NCBI RefSeq assembly: GCF_000717025.1
Contig: NZ_JNXG01000006.1
Span: 124,001-188,000 of the forward strand
Direction: 5' to 3'
Origin: Streptomyces atroolivaceus
Lineage (GTDB): Bacteria; Actinomycetota; Actinomycetes; Streptomycetales; Streptomycetaceae
Length of the DNA: 64,000 bases
The notes under the pieces were generated by a model, which was not told where the DNA came from, searched no databases, and was given only the letters and a program-made list of their open reading frames with translations. Positions 50,222 to 59,610 of the stretch are shown here, piece after piece. The position numbers were made by a program, and so were the translations under genes. Position 1 is the stretch's first letter. Each line of letters begins with the position of its first letter.

Positions 50222-51050
50222 GTTCACCGGTGCTCGGAAGCTGTGTGGTCGGTGCGGCCCCTTGACTCTGAAGTGGTGGATGACTTCGGCGTAGTCGCTT
50301 TCGTGGAGGAAGTGGAAGCCCATCTGCTGGAAGGCGCTCGTCTCCCGCTCAGTGGGCGCCGTGTGGTAGCGGCGCTGCGCCCGGCCCTGCGACTGATGTG
50401 CTGGCCGTCGGCCTTCTGCCAGACCTGTGAGTTCCTTCAGGAACAGGTCGACTCCCAGCTGGTAGAGCCGGGGCAGGTGCCAGAACAGGGAGCGGGTGCG
50501 GTCGGGCGGTGGAGATCACCGGGCCGGTATCGATGCCGTGGTCGATCTGGTGCACAGCCTGATGAGCTGCTGCTCGCCGCTGACCAGGGTGTGCATGAGG
50601 GCTGCGCGCCCCACGTGCTGCGGCAAGGGCCCCGGCGTGCATGTTGAAGATGCCCTGGGCGGGAAGGGACAGCATCGGTTCCTTGGAGATCAGGTCGAAG
50701 CGTACCGAGAGGATCAGGTCGGGCCGGAAGGAGCGGGCGAGGTCGTAGCCGTCCCCGGTGTTGATGGGGCGGACGTCGTGGAAACCGACACCTTGACGAC
50801 GCGCGAGGTGCTGAAAAAAGTGAGCAGCTCGCCGGCGGGTTCGTCGAGGCGGTCCAGCAGCGGGAAGACGGTGTGGTCGGTGACGTGGCGTTCGAACCAG
50901 CGCTGGCGGCCCAGCGGATTGTCGGGGCTCGGGTCACCCGGGGCGGCGTGTTGAGTACGACCGCCACGGTATGCCCATAAGGCCGGGCGGCAGCCTGTTC
51001 AGCGCCACACAGACCACCAGGTCCCGCTGGGCACACACCAGAACACGCAC
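50222..51050 (-). pseudogene. Decayed formyltransferase gene
   Basis: Reading leftward from 51050, fragments of a formyltetrahydrofolate-dependent transferase appear in shifting frames: VRVLVCAQRDLVVCVALNRL, MLSLPAQGIFNMHAG, HQIDHGIDTGPVI, RSLFWHLPRLYQLGVDLFL and MGFHFLHESDYAEVIHHF. The NMHAG and HxxDxGxDTGP motifs are those of the catalytic core. Several frameshifts break it. Together with the CqsA-like remnant it suggests a lost small-molecule cluster. Confidence 0.7.
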
Positions 51051-51343
51051 CGACGACTTCTTATGAAAGATGTGACGGCGGCGTACCCGCCTCGCCAAGA
51101 CCCAGTGGCGCTGACATGGCGGCGCCGTGGTCCGGCCCGCCGCGGGCCGGACCACGGCGCAGATCCGGTCGGCCAGGATCCTCGCGGTGACTTCGCAGAC
51201 GACCTGGCCGAAGAGGTGACTATGCCGCTTCCACCTCCGCCTTCGCCCACCGCGCGACCTGCTGAGGTGTGAGTTGCGACCCGGCGGCGCACGACACGAC
51301 GAGGCGCGTGTGGCCGCCGGGACGCATGGACAACGGCCAGGGA
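51051..51343. other. Non-coding spacer
   Basis: No gene is supported between the formyltransferase remnant and the tectonin gene. A possible hairpin of GCGGGCCGG-like words near 51135-51150 may end one of the two. Confidence 0.35.
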
Positions 51344-52057
51344 TCAGCTGGGCTGGTCGCCGGTGTACCGGTAGATTTCGGCGCCGCTGTTGATGTGCCA
51401 AACGGTGCCGTCGGCGCCGGCGGCGATGTCGATGGCGGTGCCGGGGATCTTGATCCACGGGTTGGTGCCGCTGGCGTCGTTGTTGGTGTACCTGTAGATG
51501 CTGCCGGCGGGGTCGACGCCCCACACGTTCGTCCGGGAGCCCACCGCGATGCGCTTGAGGCTGCCGTTGACGTTCTTCCACGGGTTGGCGCTGTCCTGGT
51601 CGCCGGTGTATCGGAAGACCTGGTTGCCTGCATTGACACCCCACACGGTGCCGTCGGCGCCCGCCCCGATGTCGCTCAGCGCCCCGGTGATTTTGATCCA
51701 CGGGTTGGCGTCGTGGTTCGTGTACCGGAAGATGCCGCCCGCCGAGTCCACGCCCCACACGTTCGTCCGCGAGCCCGCGTCGATACGGACCAGGCTGCCG
51801 GAGATGCCCTTCCACGGATTCGCGCCGTCGGTGTCCCCTGTGTAGCGGTAGATCTGGTTACCGCCATTGACCCCCCACGTCGTGCCGTCGGAAGCCGCGC
51901 CGATGTCACTGAGGCCCCCCGGGATGTTGATCCACGGGTTGGCATCGTAGTTGGTGTACCGGTAGATCGCGCTCGCCGCGTTCACACCCCACACCGTCGT
52001 CCTGGAGCCCGCCGAGATGGCCGTGAGAGCCCCTGCGACCTTCACCCAATCCGCCAT
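51344..52057 (-). CDS. Tectonin-repeat beta-propeller lectin
   Basis: The 237-residue product is built almost wholly of six repeats of about 39 residues, each with a pattern W-x-x-x-x-G-x-x-x-x-I-x-x-G and VWGV(N/D), then IYRYT or VFRYT. Repeats alternate between an AGSRTxVWGV type and a GADGTVWGV type, so three pairs form a six-bladed propeller. No signal peptide is seen. Tectonin proteins bind lipopolysaccharide or other surface glycans. The ATG at 52057 suits the GGAAGG site better than the GTG three codons upstream. Confidence 0.88.
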   Translation of the reverse strand: MADWVKVAGALTAISAGSRTTVWGVNAASAIYRYTNYDANPWINIPGGLSDIGAASDGTTWGVNGGNQIYRYTGDTDGANPWKGISGSLVRIDAGSRTNVWGVDSAGGIFRYTNHDANPWIKITGALSDIGAGADGTVWGVNAGNQVFRYTGDQDSANPWKNVNGSLKRIAVGSRTNVWGVDPAGSIYRYTNNDASGTNPWIKIPGTAIDIAAGADGTVWHINSGAEIYRYTGDQPS

Positions 52058-52934
52058 GCCAAACACCCTTCCTCAGACCGTCGTTGCGACCATCCTGAGC
52101 GGCCGGATGGGGCAATAAAGTGCCTGAACGCTTGTCTTGATAACAAACAAGCCAACAAGTCAGGGTTTCAGCTCCTACCGTCTTGCGGGACAAGGCAGGC
52201 AACAGCCCGCCTGGCATCCTTTCGACCTGAAGAGCTGTCCTGCTCCCGGGGGATCGACAAGATCTTCAGCCCGTGGATCCGTCATGCGTACCCACAGCTG
52301 TACCTGCATCCGCGGCTTCCTCTAACCCGCCCGTAGGGGGGACGTCCATCGGCAGGGGTTGAAGTCCTTCCTCTACCGCCTGTGCCTCTACGCAGCAGCG
52401 AAGGGAACGGCGAAGGTGACGCTCGGCGGCTCGCACTTCGAACAGTCGCCCCGATCAGAGGGAGGTGGCGTCGGGCATGTGGCTTTGTTCATGGGAACGT
52501 TCTCGTGGACAAAGCCGGCCGGCCCGTAATAGTGCGGGAGCGGGATGAAGGCGCGTGGCTGCGCCGGATCGATCATCTGTCGGTGGCAGTGCGTCTGGGG
52601 CTGCCCGCCGCTGCCGGGAGCGGAAGCAGGCCCGCGAGCCACCGTTCGACCGGATCGGTCCTGTCGGCCGGGTGTCGGCACACACGATGTTCGTGGTCGG
52701 GTCGGAAGCGTTCCCGTGCACGTGTGCGAGGTAGGAAGAGGAAGGCACCGGGGCCTCCCGCAGCTCTCGGACTCGACGCCCTGGAGCGGTGCAGGAGGCC
52801 CGGCTTCCCTGCCCGACCCGATGGAAGATCAGCCGACCAGGCTTTGGTGGTCACACCCGCGCTCCCCACGCCGACAAGGGTTCGCACCCTGCGTCTACGG
52901 ATCGGAGAGCGTCGGGACCGGAGTCCAGCTGCTG
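52058..52934. other. Long stretch without supported genes
   Basis: This 877-bp region lies upstream of the tectonin gene and downstream of the protease gene. The open frames do not resemble any protein. It includes a lower-G+C patch near 52130-52170 that may be the tectonin promoter. Confidence 0.4.
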
Positions 52935-54494
52935 TCAGGAGATGGAGAAGACGGACGCCCACTTCTGGCTGGCCGAGCCGGCGGATGCAGTGTTGGCAGT
53001 GACCGCCTGGCCCGCGGTGGCGTTGCCGTCCAGGACGTAGCCGGTGGCCGGGTTGGTCAAGGTGTACGTGCCGACGGAGTTCTGCGTCACCTGCCAGCGC
53101 TGGTTGTTGGCGCCGAGGTTGACGGCCTGCAGGGCTACCTGGCCGCCGGCGGTGGTGGGTGCGGTCAGGTAGAGCGGGATCGGGCAACTGTCGTAGATCC
53201 GCACGGTGCCGTCGCTGTTGGCGGTGAACTTCCAGCGCTGCGACGCCCGGGTGGTGTCCAGGGCGGCGAACTGGGCCACTGTGGCGATGGTGACGCTGCA
53301 GGTCCCGCCGCGCTGGAGGGCGACGCCGCCGCCGTTGCTGAGCGCGTGGTAGGCGTTGTCACCGACGACTGTGGGGCCGTAGTTGATGGCGTTTGTGTCC
53401 AGCGCGGTCAGCGCCGAGCCGGTGGTGGACAGCGGCGGTACGGCTGTCGGGCGGACGTTCTTGAACCAGTCGGCGAAGGTCGCGGGAGTGTTCGCGGCAA
53501 GGGTGGTGATGCTGCGGTTCCAGCTGCCGTCCACCTGGTTCCACAGCTGGAGCAGCGAGGCGGCCACGTTGCCCTGCACGTGGTCGCCGGTCTGCCAGCC
53601 CGCGACGTGGGTGAACGAGGTGGAGTCGCCGTTCGGGAACACGTAGCGGTTGTCGCCCAGGAGGTAGGCGGCCACCGCGTCGCCGAAGCCCTCGGTCCAG
53701 GCGCAGGTGGCGGACGACGCGAGCTGGATGTAGTGCGGGTTGCAGTTGGTGACGATGGGGAACGTGCTGTTGTAGAGCCGGTGCTGGAAGAAGTGGCCCG
53801 CTTCGTGCAGCACGGTGTGCTCGGAGTCCGGGTCGGTGTCGGCCAGGTGGATGGTGTTCGCCAGGTCGTAGTACGGGCCGCCAGTGGACCCGGCATGCCA
53901 GCGCAGCGTCAGCGTGGTGCAGGTCGCGGCGTTCGTCTCGGCGGTCGTCCAGCACGGTGTGGTCGAGTTGGCGCGTTGCGACCAGAGCAGGTTGACGGTG
54001 TCGAAAGCGTGCCAGGCACGCGCCGAGGTGGTCGGTTTGACGGTGCCGAGAGCAACGTTCGCCGATACGTTCGACAGCGTCGGCGTGTCGTGGGTGTAGA
54101 CCGTTCCGCTGGAGTTGGCGACCCGCCACACCTGGTTGCTGCGGGCAGCGAAGCGTACGAACAGGCGGTCCATCGATGTGGTGTTGACCGGGGTGTAGCA
54201 GAGGTTGAACGAGCCGTCGGCCGCACCGGTCAGCTGGGTGCCGGTGTTCAGCTTGTGGTCGGTGTCGGTCGCCAGCTCCCGGCCCCAGAGCTCGACCGAG
54301 GCGTTACGGGCGGCCCGGGTCAGAGTCGGCTTGGCGGTGCCCGCCTCGGCGGACTGGTAGTCGAACTGCAGGGCGCCGCTCACACAGATCGGCTGCGCGG
54401 CGGAGGCTGTGCCTGCCGACAGCGGCACGAGGGCGCCTGCGGCGAGCAACGCCGGCACCAGCAGGCGGAGCAGGGCTGTGGGTCTGCCTAACAT
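52935..54494 (-). CDS. Secreted zinc metalloprotease with ricin-type lectin domain
   Basis: The 519-residue product starts with a Sec signal peptide (LLRLLVPALLAAGALVPL, cleavage after TASA or near residue 33). A beta-rich domain (35-150) leads to a protease core with HEAGHFFQH at 230-238; the downstream WTEGFGDAVAAYLLGD may carry the third zinc ligand. From about residue 395 a ricin B-type beta-trefoil follows, with QRWKF, QRWQV and QKWAS repeats. It is probably secreted, binds glycans and cuts proteins. The ATG at 54494 follows GGAAGGA. Confidence 0.85.
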   Translation of the reverse strand: MLGRPTALLRLLVPALLAAGALVPLSAGTASAAQPICVSGALQFDYQSAEAGTAKPTLTRAARNASVELWGRELATDTDHKLNTGTQLTGAADGSFNLCYTPVNTTSMDRLFVRFAARSNQVWRVANSSGTVYTHDTPTLSNVSANVALGTVKPTTSARAWHAFDTVNLLWSQRANSTTPCWTTAETNAATCTTLTLRWHAGSTGGPYYDLANTIHLADTDPDSEHTVLHEAGHFFQHRLYNSTFPIVTNCNPHYIQLASSATCAWTEGFGDAVAAYLLGDNRYVFPNGDSTSFTHVAGWQTGDHVQGNVAASLLQLWNQVDGSWNRSITTLAANTPATFADWFKNVRPTAVPPLSTTGSALTALDTNAINYGPTVVGDNAYHALSNGGGVALQRGGTCSVTIATVAQFAALDTTRASQRWKFTANSDGTVRIYDSCPIPLYLTAPTTAGGQVALQAVNLGANNQRWQVTQNSVGTYTLTNPATGYVLDGNATAGQAVTANTASAGSASQKWASVFSIS

Positions 54495-55365
54495 GGACGT
54501 CCTTCCGGAGGGCGCCCAGGCCCGCCTACGGCAGACCTGGCGCGCGAGGAGACCGGGTGGAACCCGGCCCATGAGACGCCGCCAGGAACGGGCGGTCTGA
54601 ACCGTGAGCCATCGTCCGTTCCACGCCGCGCCGCCGCCAGGGGCGCACAGAAGCACAGCCAGCAATTGTGAAGCTTGCGTGTACAACCGGCAGGGATTTT
54701 GCGTGTATGCACGGCGGCTGCTCCCACCCGCCTTGCGCCCCTCATCCGCCGCGGTGCCCTGGTCCAGCTTCGCCACTGCGCTGCCAGGTCAAGGGGCGCA
54801 TGGAGCTGCCCTCATCGTGCTGAATGATTCGTTGGCCGAGTGGGAGCCCGGCCCTGCTGTGCACCCTCGCGCCTGGCCACTGCGCCCTCACGCGCCGAAC
54901 AGGCTGGAAGCCTTTGGGCGTCGTCGTCCACGGCTGCGACGTCGGCACCTGCATCAACCGGCAGCTCGACTGAGGCCATGGCCCTGACCTCTCCGGCCCG
55001 CCTCGCCGTCTACGCCGCCACCCGTCACCCATCAGCCGCCAGGACTCCGCGGCCCTCGGCGCCGCAGAGCCCGGACAGCTCATGAAGCCGCCATCGACTC
55101 TGCCGCAAAGCGCTGAAATGCCGGCTGGTCGGTGTTCCCCGGTATCTGAGCTGCAGGACTGCGAGGCCAAGACCACCCGGCAGGCCAGTCCCACGTGCCG
55201 CCCCCAGGGGCGCGCTGCCACAGCGTCGCGCCACTTCGCCAGAACGACCGTGACAAACAGACGGCCCGCTGGATCCCCTCTTGCATGCTCTATGACATAC
55301 CCCATAAGTTACTGACAGGTAGGCCACTCGGTGGGTGGCCCCGTCGGCGGAGAGGTGGTGGGCGG
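54495..55365. other. Long stretch without supported genes
   Basis: No recognisable protein or RNA is seen in this 871-bp region. A/T-richer sequence at 55290-55315 (TATGACATACCCCATAAG) just before the TetR gene is a plausible promoter and operator. Confidence 0.4.
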
Positions 55366-55983
55366 GTGAGTTCGCGTAAGAGTGACAGCCGCGAGCGGAT
55401 GGTCCTCAGTGCCGCCGCTTTGCTGCGCGAGTACGGCGCGAGCGCGACCAGCGTCGACCATGTCCTCGCGCACAGCGGCGCTCCTCGGGGCTCGGTGTAC
55501 CACCATTTCCCCGGCGGGCGGGCACAGCTCATCGACGAGGCGGTGGCACTGGCCGGCGACTTCATCACGGGCCTGATCGATGCCGCCATGCAGGCGGATG
55601 ACCCGGTCGAGGCCGTCGACGCGTTCTTCGCGCTGTGGCGCGACCGGCTGGTGGAGAGCGGCTTCAGGGCCGGTTGCCCGATCGTGGCGGTCGCTGTCGA
55701 GACCAACGACGACGCTCCGCAGCTTGCCCGCTCCGCCGCCGCCGTCTTCGCCCGCTGGCAAGAAGCGCTCGCAGCCCTCCTCGTCCGGCACGGCCTGGCC
55801 GAGGAACGCAGCCTCCGGCTCGGCGCCTTCATCATCGCCGCGGTCGAAGGCGCGGTGATCATGTGCCGGGCCGAACGGAGCACCGCCCCGATCGAGGCCG
55901 CCGCCGCCGAAATCCACAACCTGCTCATCTATGCCCTGCGCGACCGCCCGGGTACCGGATCCGGGCCCCGACCCAAGGCGTAG
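55366..55983 (+). CDS. TetR family repressor (LmrA/YxaF-like)
   Basis: The 205-residue protein has a TetR domain (about 9-58; ERMVLSAAALLREYGASATSV, HSGAPRGSVYHHFPGGR) and a C-terminal domain with GFRAGCPIVAVAVE, a pattern of LmrA/YxaF-type TetR proteins. The GTG at 55366 follows GGAGAGG; an open frame upstream is not supported. The enoyl-CoA hydratase-like gene follows 45 nt after the stop, so the two are probably one operon. Confidence 0.86.
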   Translation: MSSRKSDSRERMVLSAAALLREYGASATSVDHVLAHSGAPRGSVYHHFPGGRAQLIDEAVALAGDFITGLIDAAMQADDPVEAVDAFFALWRDRLVESGFRAGCPIVAVAVETNDDAPQLARSAAAVFARWQEALAALLVRHGLAEERSLRLGAFIIAAVEGAVIMCRAERSTAPIEAAAAEIHNLLIYALRDRPGTGSGPRPKA

Positions 55984-56028
55984 CTCGCAGTCCTTGACCC
56001 ACGTCAGATCAGTAACGAAGGAGTCGCT

Positions 56029-56700
56029 ATGCCCTCACTCGACCGCCACGAAAATGTCTTCGTCCTCGACCTCGGAGACGGAGAAAACCGCTTCCACCCC
56101 GACTGGCTCACCGCCGTCGGCGCGGCGCTCGACGAGGTGGAGAAGGCGGAAGGCCCTCGCGCCCTGGTCACCGCCGCCACCGGCAAGTTCTACTCCAACG
56201 GACTCGACCTGGACTGGCTGTTCGCCCACGCCGACCAGCACCAGGACTACGTCGTCTCCGTCCACGCCCTGTTCGCACGGATGTTGTCGCTGCCGGTCAT
56301 CACGGTCGCCGCGCTGCAGGGGCACACGTTCGCTGCCGGCGCGATGTTCTCCCTCGCCCACGACTTCCGCGTCATGCGCGCCGACCGCGGCTACTGGTGC
56401 CTGCCCGAAGCAGACATCAACATCCCCTTCACCCCTGGCATGGCCGCACTCATCCAGTCCCGGCTGGCCCCGCAGACCGCGCACACAGCGATGCTCACCG
56501 CCCACCGCTACGGTGGCGCAGACGCCGCGGCCGCCGGCATCGTCGACCAGGCCGTCGCCGAGGACGCCGTGCGGTCCACCGCGATCGAGCTCGCTCAGGC
56601 ACAGGTGAACAAGGTCGGCGACACCCTCGGCACCATCAAGGCCCGCATGTACGCGCCGGCCCTGGCCACCCTGCGCGACACCACCAACCCGCTCGGCTGA
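56029..56700 (+). CDS. Enoyl-CoA hydratase/isomerase family protein
   Basis: The 223-residue product is a crotonase-fold protein: ALVTAATGKFYSNGLDLDWLFAH (first oxyanion segment), VAALQGHTFAAGAMFSLAHDFRVM (second oxyanion segment) and LPEADINIPFTPGMAALI. It is shorter than the usual 260 residues and lacks an obvious second catalytic Glu, so it may be an isomerase-like member. It begins 45 nt after the TetR gene and ends before a strong hairpin. The true acyl-CoA substrate is unknown. Confidence 0.85.
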   Translation: MPSLDRHENVFVLDLGDGENRFHPDWLTAVGAALDEVEKAEGPRALVTAATGKFYSNGLDLDWLFAHADQHQDYVVSVHALFARMLSLPVITVAALQGHTFAAGAMFSLAHDFRVMRADRGYWCLPEADINIPFTPGMAALIQSRLAPQTAHTAMLTAHRYGGADAAAAGIVDQAVAEDAVRSTAIELAQAQVNKVGDTLGTIKARMYAPALATLRDTTNPLG

Positions 56701-56731
56701 GCCGGCACCTCCCCGCCCGCACCACCAACAC

Positions 56732-56765
56732 CCCGCGGCCCAGGCGCTCACGCCCGGGCCGCGGG
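56732..56765. terminator. Terminator hairpin
   Basis: A 15-bp stem (CCCGCGGCCCAGGCG with CGCCCGGGCCGCGGG, one mismatch) and a 4-nt loop lies 32 nt after the enoyl-CoA hydratase stop. Confidence 0.75.
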
Positions 56766-57453
56766 CCCACCACAGTTGCCCACCACATGAGGAGTCTCGG
56801 TCTGCAGAAGATCGTCTACCGTGACCGGATCGGCGCGCAGGCCATCTGCGGCCTCACTGGCCGCCGACCAGACCTTCGACGACCGGGTCGGACTCAAGAG
56901 CTACAGCCTTGAACGGTTCGAAGCGTTCGACGCCTGCGAGGGAAGACGCGCCCTGACCTCAACTCCACGGCGCTCCATCTGCCTCCCTCCGACCCTTTTA
57001 GCACGCGCCGCGTTTCGATAGGGCCAGAACTATCCGGCAACAACACCCGTCGCCAGCACCGTTACCGCCGGGGCACTCCGCCGGTGCAGCCCGTCAGTGG
57101 AGGCATGCTTTAGCAAGCCGAGCGCCGGCACTGCTGTCCATCATCGTGAACACCTCAGAGCCTCCGGCAGCGCCGGTGCCTCCCGAACGGCTGTCGAAAC
57201 GCTTGCTGTCGGCGTGCGTCATCCAGCCAAAGTCCAACGGTTCCCCGCCGCCCCGGCCCAGGGCGCGATTCAGGCACCTCTTCTCTCCCGGCGTCGCACG
57301 CCGCAGAATTCCGGCCGACATGCAGACGCCGACGACCGAGTCCGGGGCGGCACACTGCCCGCCACCTCGCCGCTCGGGCGCAAAGGCGTGTCCTCGGGCT
57401 GTACGCCTGAGGCCCCGCATCCCTGCCGCTTCCCCCTGCCCGGCCCACCCTCT
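56766..57453. other. Intergenic stretch without supported genes
   Basis: No frame in this region resembles a known protein. It ends in the promoter of the monooxygenase gene. Confidence 0.4.
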
Positions 57454-57483
57454 TTGACAATGCGGAGGAAGTCTCCGTATCGT
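57454..57483 (+). promoter_or_regulatory. Promoter with operator in spacer (monooxygenase)
   Basis: TTGACA (57454-57459) and TATCGT (57478-57483) are 18 bp apart. The palindrome CGGAGGAAGTCTCCG (57463-57477) fills the spacer, so a bound repressor would block RNA polymerase. The layout is the same at 61983-62012 before the MFS gene. Confidence 0.75.
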
Positions 57484-57497
57484 CGGAGACAAGCAAT

Positions 57498-57512
57498 CGG
57501 AGATGCTCTCCG
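57498..57512 (+). promoter_or_regulatory. Second CGGAG-N5-CTCCG operator
   Basis: CGGAGATGCTCTCCG repeats the arms of the spacer operator 35 bp downstream, centre to centre, and lies 28 nt before the monooxygenase GTG. Confidence 0.7.
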
Positions 57513-57540
57513 TTTCCCTGTCTCGCCTGGAGGGCTAGTC

Positions 57541-58881
57541 GTGCCACGTCGTCAGATGCTCCTGTGCATGCAGTTCACCAGCGGTTACGGAGCCGAACCC
57601 GGGGCGTGGCGTCTTCCTGGGGCGAACCTGCGTAGCTATACGGACATGGATCAGTTCGTGCGGTACGCCCAGGCAGCCGAGCGGGGCAAGATCCAGTTGC
57701 TGTTCTTCGCGGACACTCCGGTTCTGGATGTGGATCTCGAACGCCAGGTGCCGCATTTCGCGATTGACCCGTTGCTGGTGATGACGTCCATAGCACGTGA
57801 GACGGAGCGGATCGGGCTGGTCTCCACCGCCTCGACCACTTTCAACGAGCCCTACAGTCTCGCCCGCCAGTTCAAGGCGTTGGATGTGATCAGCCATGGC
57901 CGGGCCGGCTGGAACGCCGTCACTACATCCGACCCCGCCGCCGCGGCCAACTTCGGCCGCGCTGTCCCGCCACGGGCGGAGAAGTACGAGCGGGCCCACG
58001 AGGTCCTGCAGATCGTGCAGGCGTTGTGGGGAAGCTGGGAGAAGGACGCGTGGGTCCTGGACGTGGACGGCAAGCGGTTCGCCGACATGGACAGGATCCA
58101 GCCGGTAGACCTCCAAGGCCGCCACGTCGCCTCGCGCGGCCCGCTGCCCATTCCGCCCTCCGAGCAGGGCCAGCCGGTCATCTTCCAGGCGGGTGGCGGC
58201 GGGTACGGCCTGGAGTTGGCCGGTCGCTACGCCGACGGCGTCTATGCCAACCCGTACACCATTGAAGACGGCCAGGCGCAGCGCCAGGCACTGCGTGATG
58301 CCGCTGAGCGCGCCGGGCGTGACCCGGACGAGGTGAAGATGTTCGCCGGCTTCATGCCGGCCATCGCCGGCTCCCGCCGGGCCGCCCTCGACCGGCGGCG
58401 GTTCCTGGACGAGTCCGTTGACCTGCGCCAGCGCGTCCGCTACCTCGGCGCCATGATCGGCCTGCCGCTCGGTTATCGCCAGATCGACGAGCCGCTGACC
58501 GCGGACCAGTTGGCCGACGCCGTGCCCAGCCCGCACGACCCGCGCTCCGCCCGCGCCCTGGAGGTGGCCCGGGAGGGCTGGACCTTGCGCGACGTGCTCG
58601 CCCACGGCGTCATCGACTACCACCCGGTCGTGGCCGGCACCGCCACCGACGTGGCCGACCACATGCAGCAGTGGTTCGAGGCCGGGGCATGCGACGGCTT
58701 CTCGCTGGCCATCGACGGTTACCACGACGGCGTCGACGCCTTCGTGGACCAGGTCGTCCCCCTCCTGCAGGAACGCGGCCTGTTCCACCTCGACTACGAA
58801 GGCCCCACGCTGCGCGACCACCTCCACGCCCGCGAGCAGTACGGCCTCGACCCGCGCGTCACGGAAACGGCGGCCCGGTGA
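57541..58881 (+). CDS. FMN-dependent monooxygenase (NtaA/SnaA/DszA family)
   Basis: The 446-residue protein is a luciferase-like flavin monooxygenase. It has FTSGYGAEPGAWRLPG and YAQAAERGKIQLLFFADTP near the N-terminus, and LVSTASTTFNEPYSLARQFKALDVISHGRAGWNAVTT is the typical core (residues about 86-122, given here only in part: RAGWNAVT). GQPVIFQAGGGGYGLELA follows. It oxidises its substrate with reduced FMN supplied by a partner. The GTG at 57541 has GGAGG 8 nt before it. The flavin reductase starts right at its stop codon. Confidence 0.88.
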   Translation: MPRRQMLLCMQFTSGYGAEPGAWRLPGANLRSYTDMDQFVRYAQAAERGKIQLLFFADTPVLDVDLERQVPHFAIDPLLVMTSIARETERIGLVSTASTTFNEPYSLARQFKALDVISHGRAGWNAVTTSDPAAAANFGRAVPPRAEKYERAHEVLQIVQALWGSWEKDAWVLDVDGKRFADMDRIQPVDLQGRHVASRGPLPIPPSEQGQPVIFQAGGGGYGLELAGRYADGVYANPYTIEDGQAQRQALRDAAERAGRDPDEVKMFAGFMPAIAGSRRAALDRRRFLDESVDLRQRVRYLGAMIGLPLGYRQIDEPLTADQLADAVPSPHDPRSARALEVAREGWTLRDVLAHGVIDYHPVVAGTATDVADHMQQWFEAGACDGFSLAIDGYHDGVDAFVDQVVPLLQERGLFHLDYEGPTLRDHLHAREQYGLDPRVTETAAR

Positions 58882-59393
58882 TGTCCACCAGCGCTTCTCC
58901 GCAATCCAGCACAGCGGTGCAGCAGGCGTTTCGCGACGTCATGGCCGCCGTGGCGTGTCCGGTCGCCGTGGTCACCGCCCTGGACGGCAGCCGCCCGCAC
59001 GGCACCACGGTCAGCGCCTTCGCGTCCCTGTCCCTGACGCCGCCCATGGTGCTGGTATCGCTGGACGAACGCTCGCACCTGCTGGCGGTCATCCGCCGCA
59101 GCGGCCGCTTCGGCCTCAACGTCCTTGGCGCGCACCAGGCCGATTTGGCCTCCGTCTTCGCCCGCTCCGGACCCGACAAGTTCGACGGAATCGACTGGTC
59201 GCCAAGCGAGGAAATGCCGCGGCTGCCCGACTCCGCCGCATGGATGGCCGCCGAGGTGGCCGACTGTGTCGAAGCCGGGGACCACACCGTCCTGCTCGCC
59301 CGTGCAACGGCCGTGGACCCGGGCGAGGGCTCCCTGAGACCGCTGACGTATCACCGACGCTCCTTCGGCACGCACACACCACTGGCCTATTGA
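58881..59393 (+). CDS. Flavin reductase (two-component partner)
   Basis: The 170-residue product is a flavin reductase-like protein: FRDVMAAVACPVAVVTALDG, GTTVSAFASLSLTPPMVLVSLD, FGLNVLGAHQADLASVFA and LARATAVDPGEGSLRPLTYHRR. It supplies reduced FMN to the monooxygenase just upstream. Its ATG overlaps the monooxygenase stop by one base (TGATG), so the two are made together. Confidence 0.9.
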   Translation: MSTSASPQSSTAVQQAFRDVMAAVACPVAVVTALDGSRPHGTTVSAFASLSLTPPMVLVSLDERSHLLAVIRRSGRFGLNVLGAHQADLASVFARSGPDKFDGIDWSPSEEMPRLPDSAAWMAAEVADCVEAGDHTVLLARATAVDPGEGSLRPLTYHRRSFGTHTPLAY

Positions 59394-59394
59394 T

Positions 59395-59481
59395 CGTGCA
59401 CGTCGAGGCAGGTATGGGATCTGGGACCTATCGCAGGTTGATCGTGCGACACGTGCAGGCACGTATGGGTTCTGGGGCCTG
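59395..59481. repeat. Imperfect tandem repeat of about 44 bp
   Basis: Two copies share TTGATCGTGC, a GGCAxGTATGGG word and TCTGGGxCCT in the same order: about 59392-59436 and 59438-59481. It lies just after the flavin reductase stop. It may be a duplication or a transcript-end element. Confidence 0.6.
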
Positions 59482-59610
59482 ATCACAGGCCCGGAGCAGG
59501 GGGTGACTCGCCTGCCCCGTCCCGCCCGGCTTACGGCCCCGAGGTCGACCGTCACCGAAACCTGCCCGGGCCGCCCGGTCCTGGGCACACCAAGGAAGCA
59601 AGGAGCAACG

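Noticed and set aside
52545..54491. Plus-strand frame of about 650 codons
   Set aside because: Antisense shadow of the secreted metalloprotease gene; no family features.
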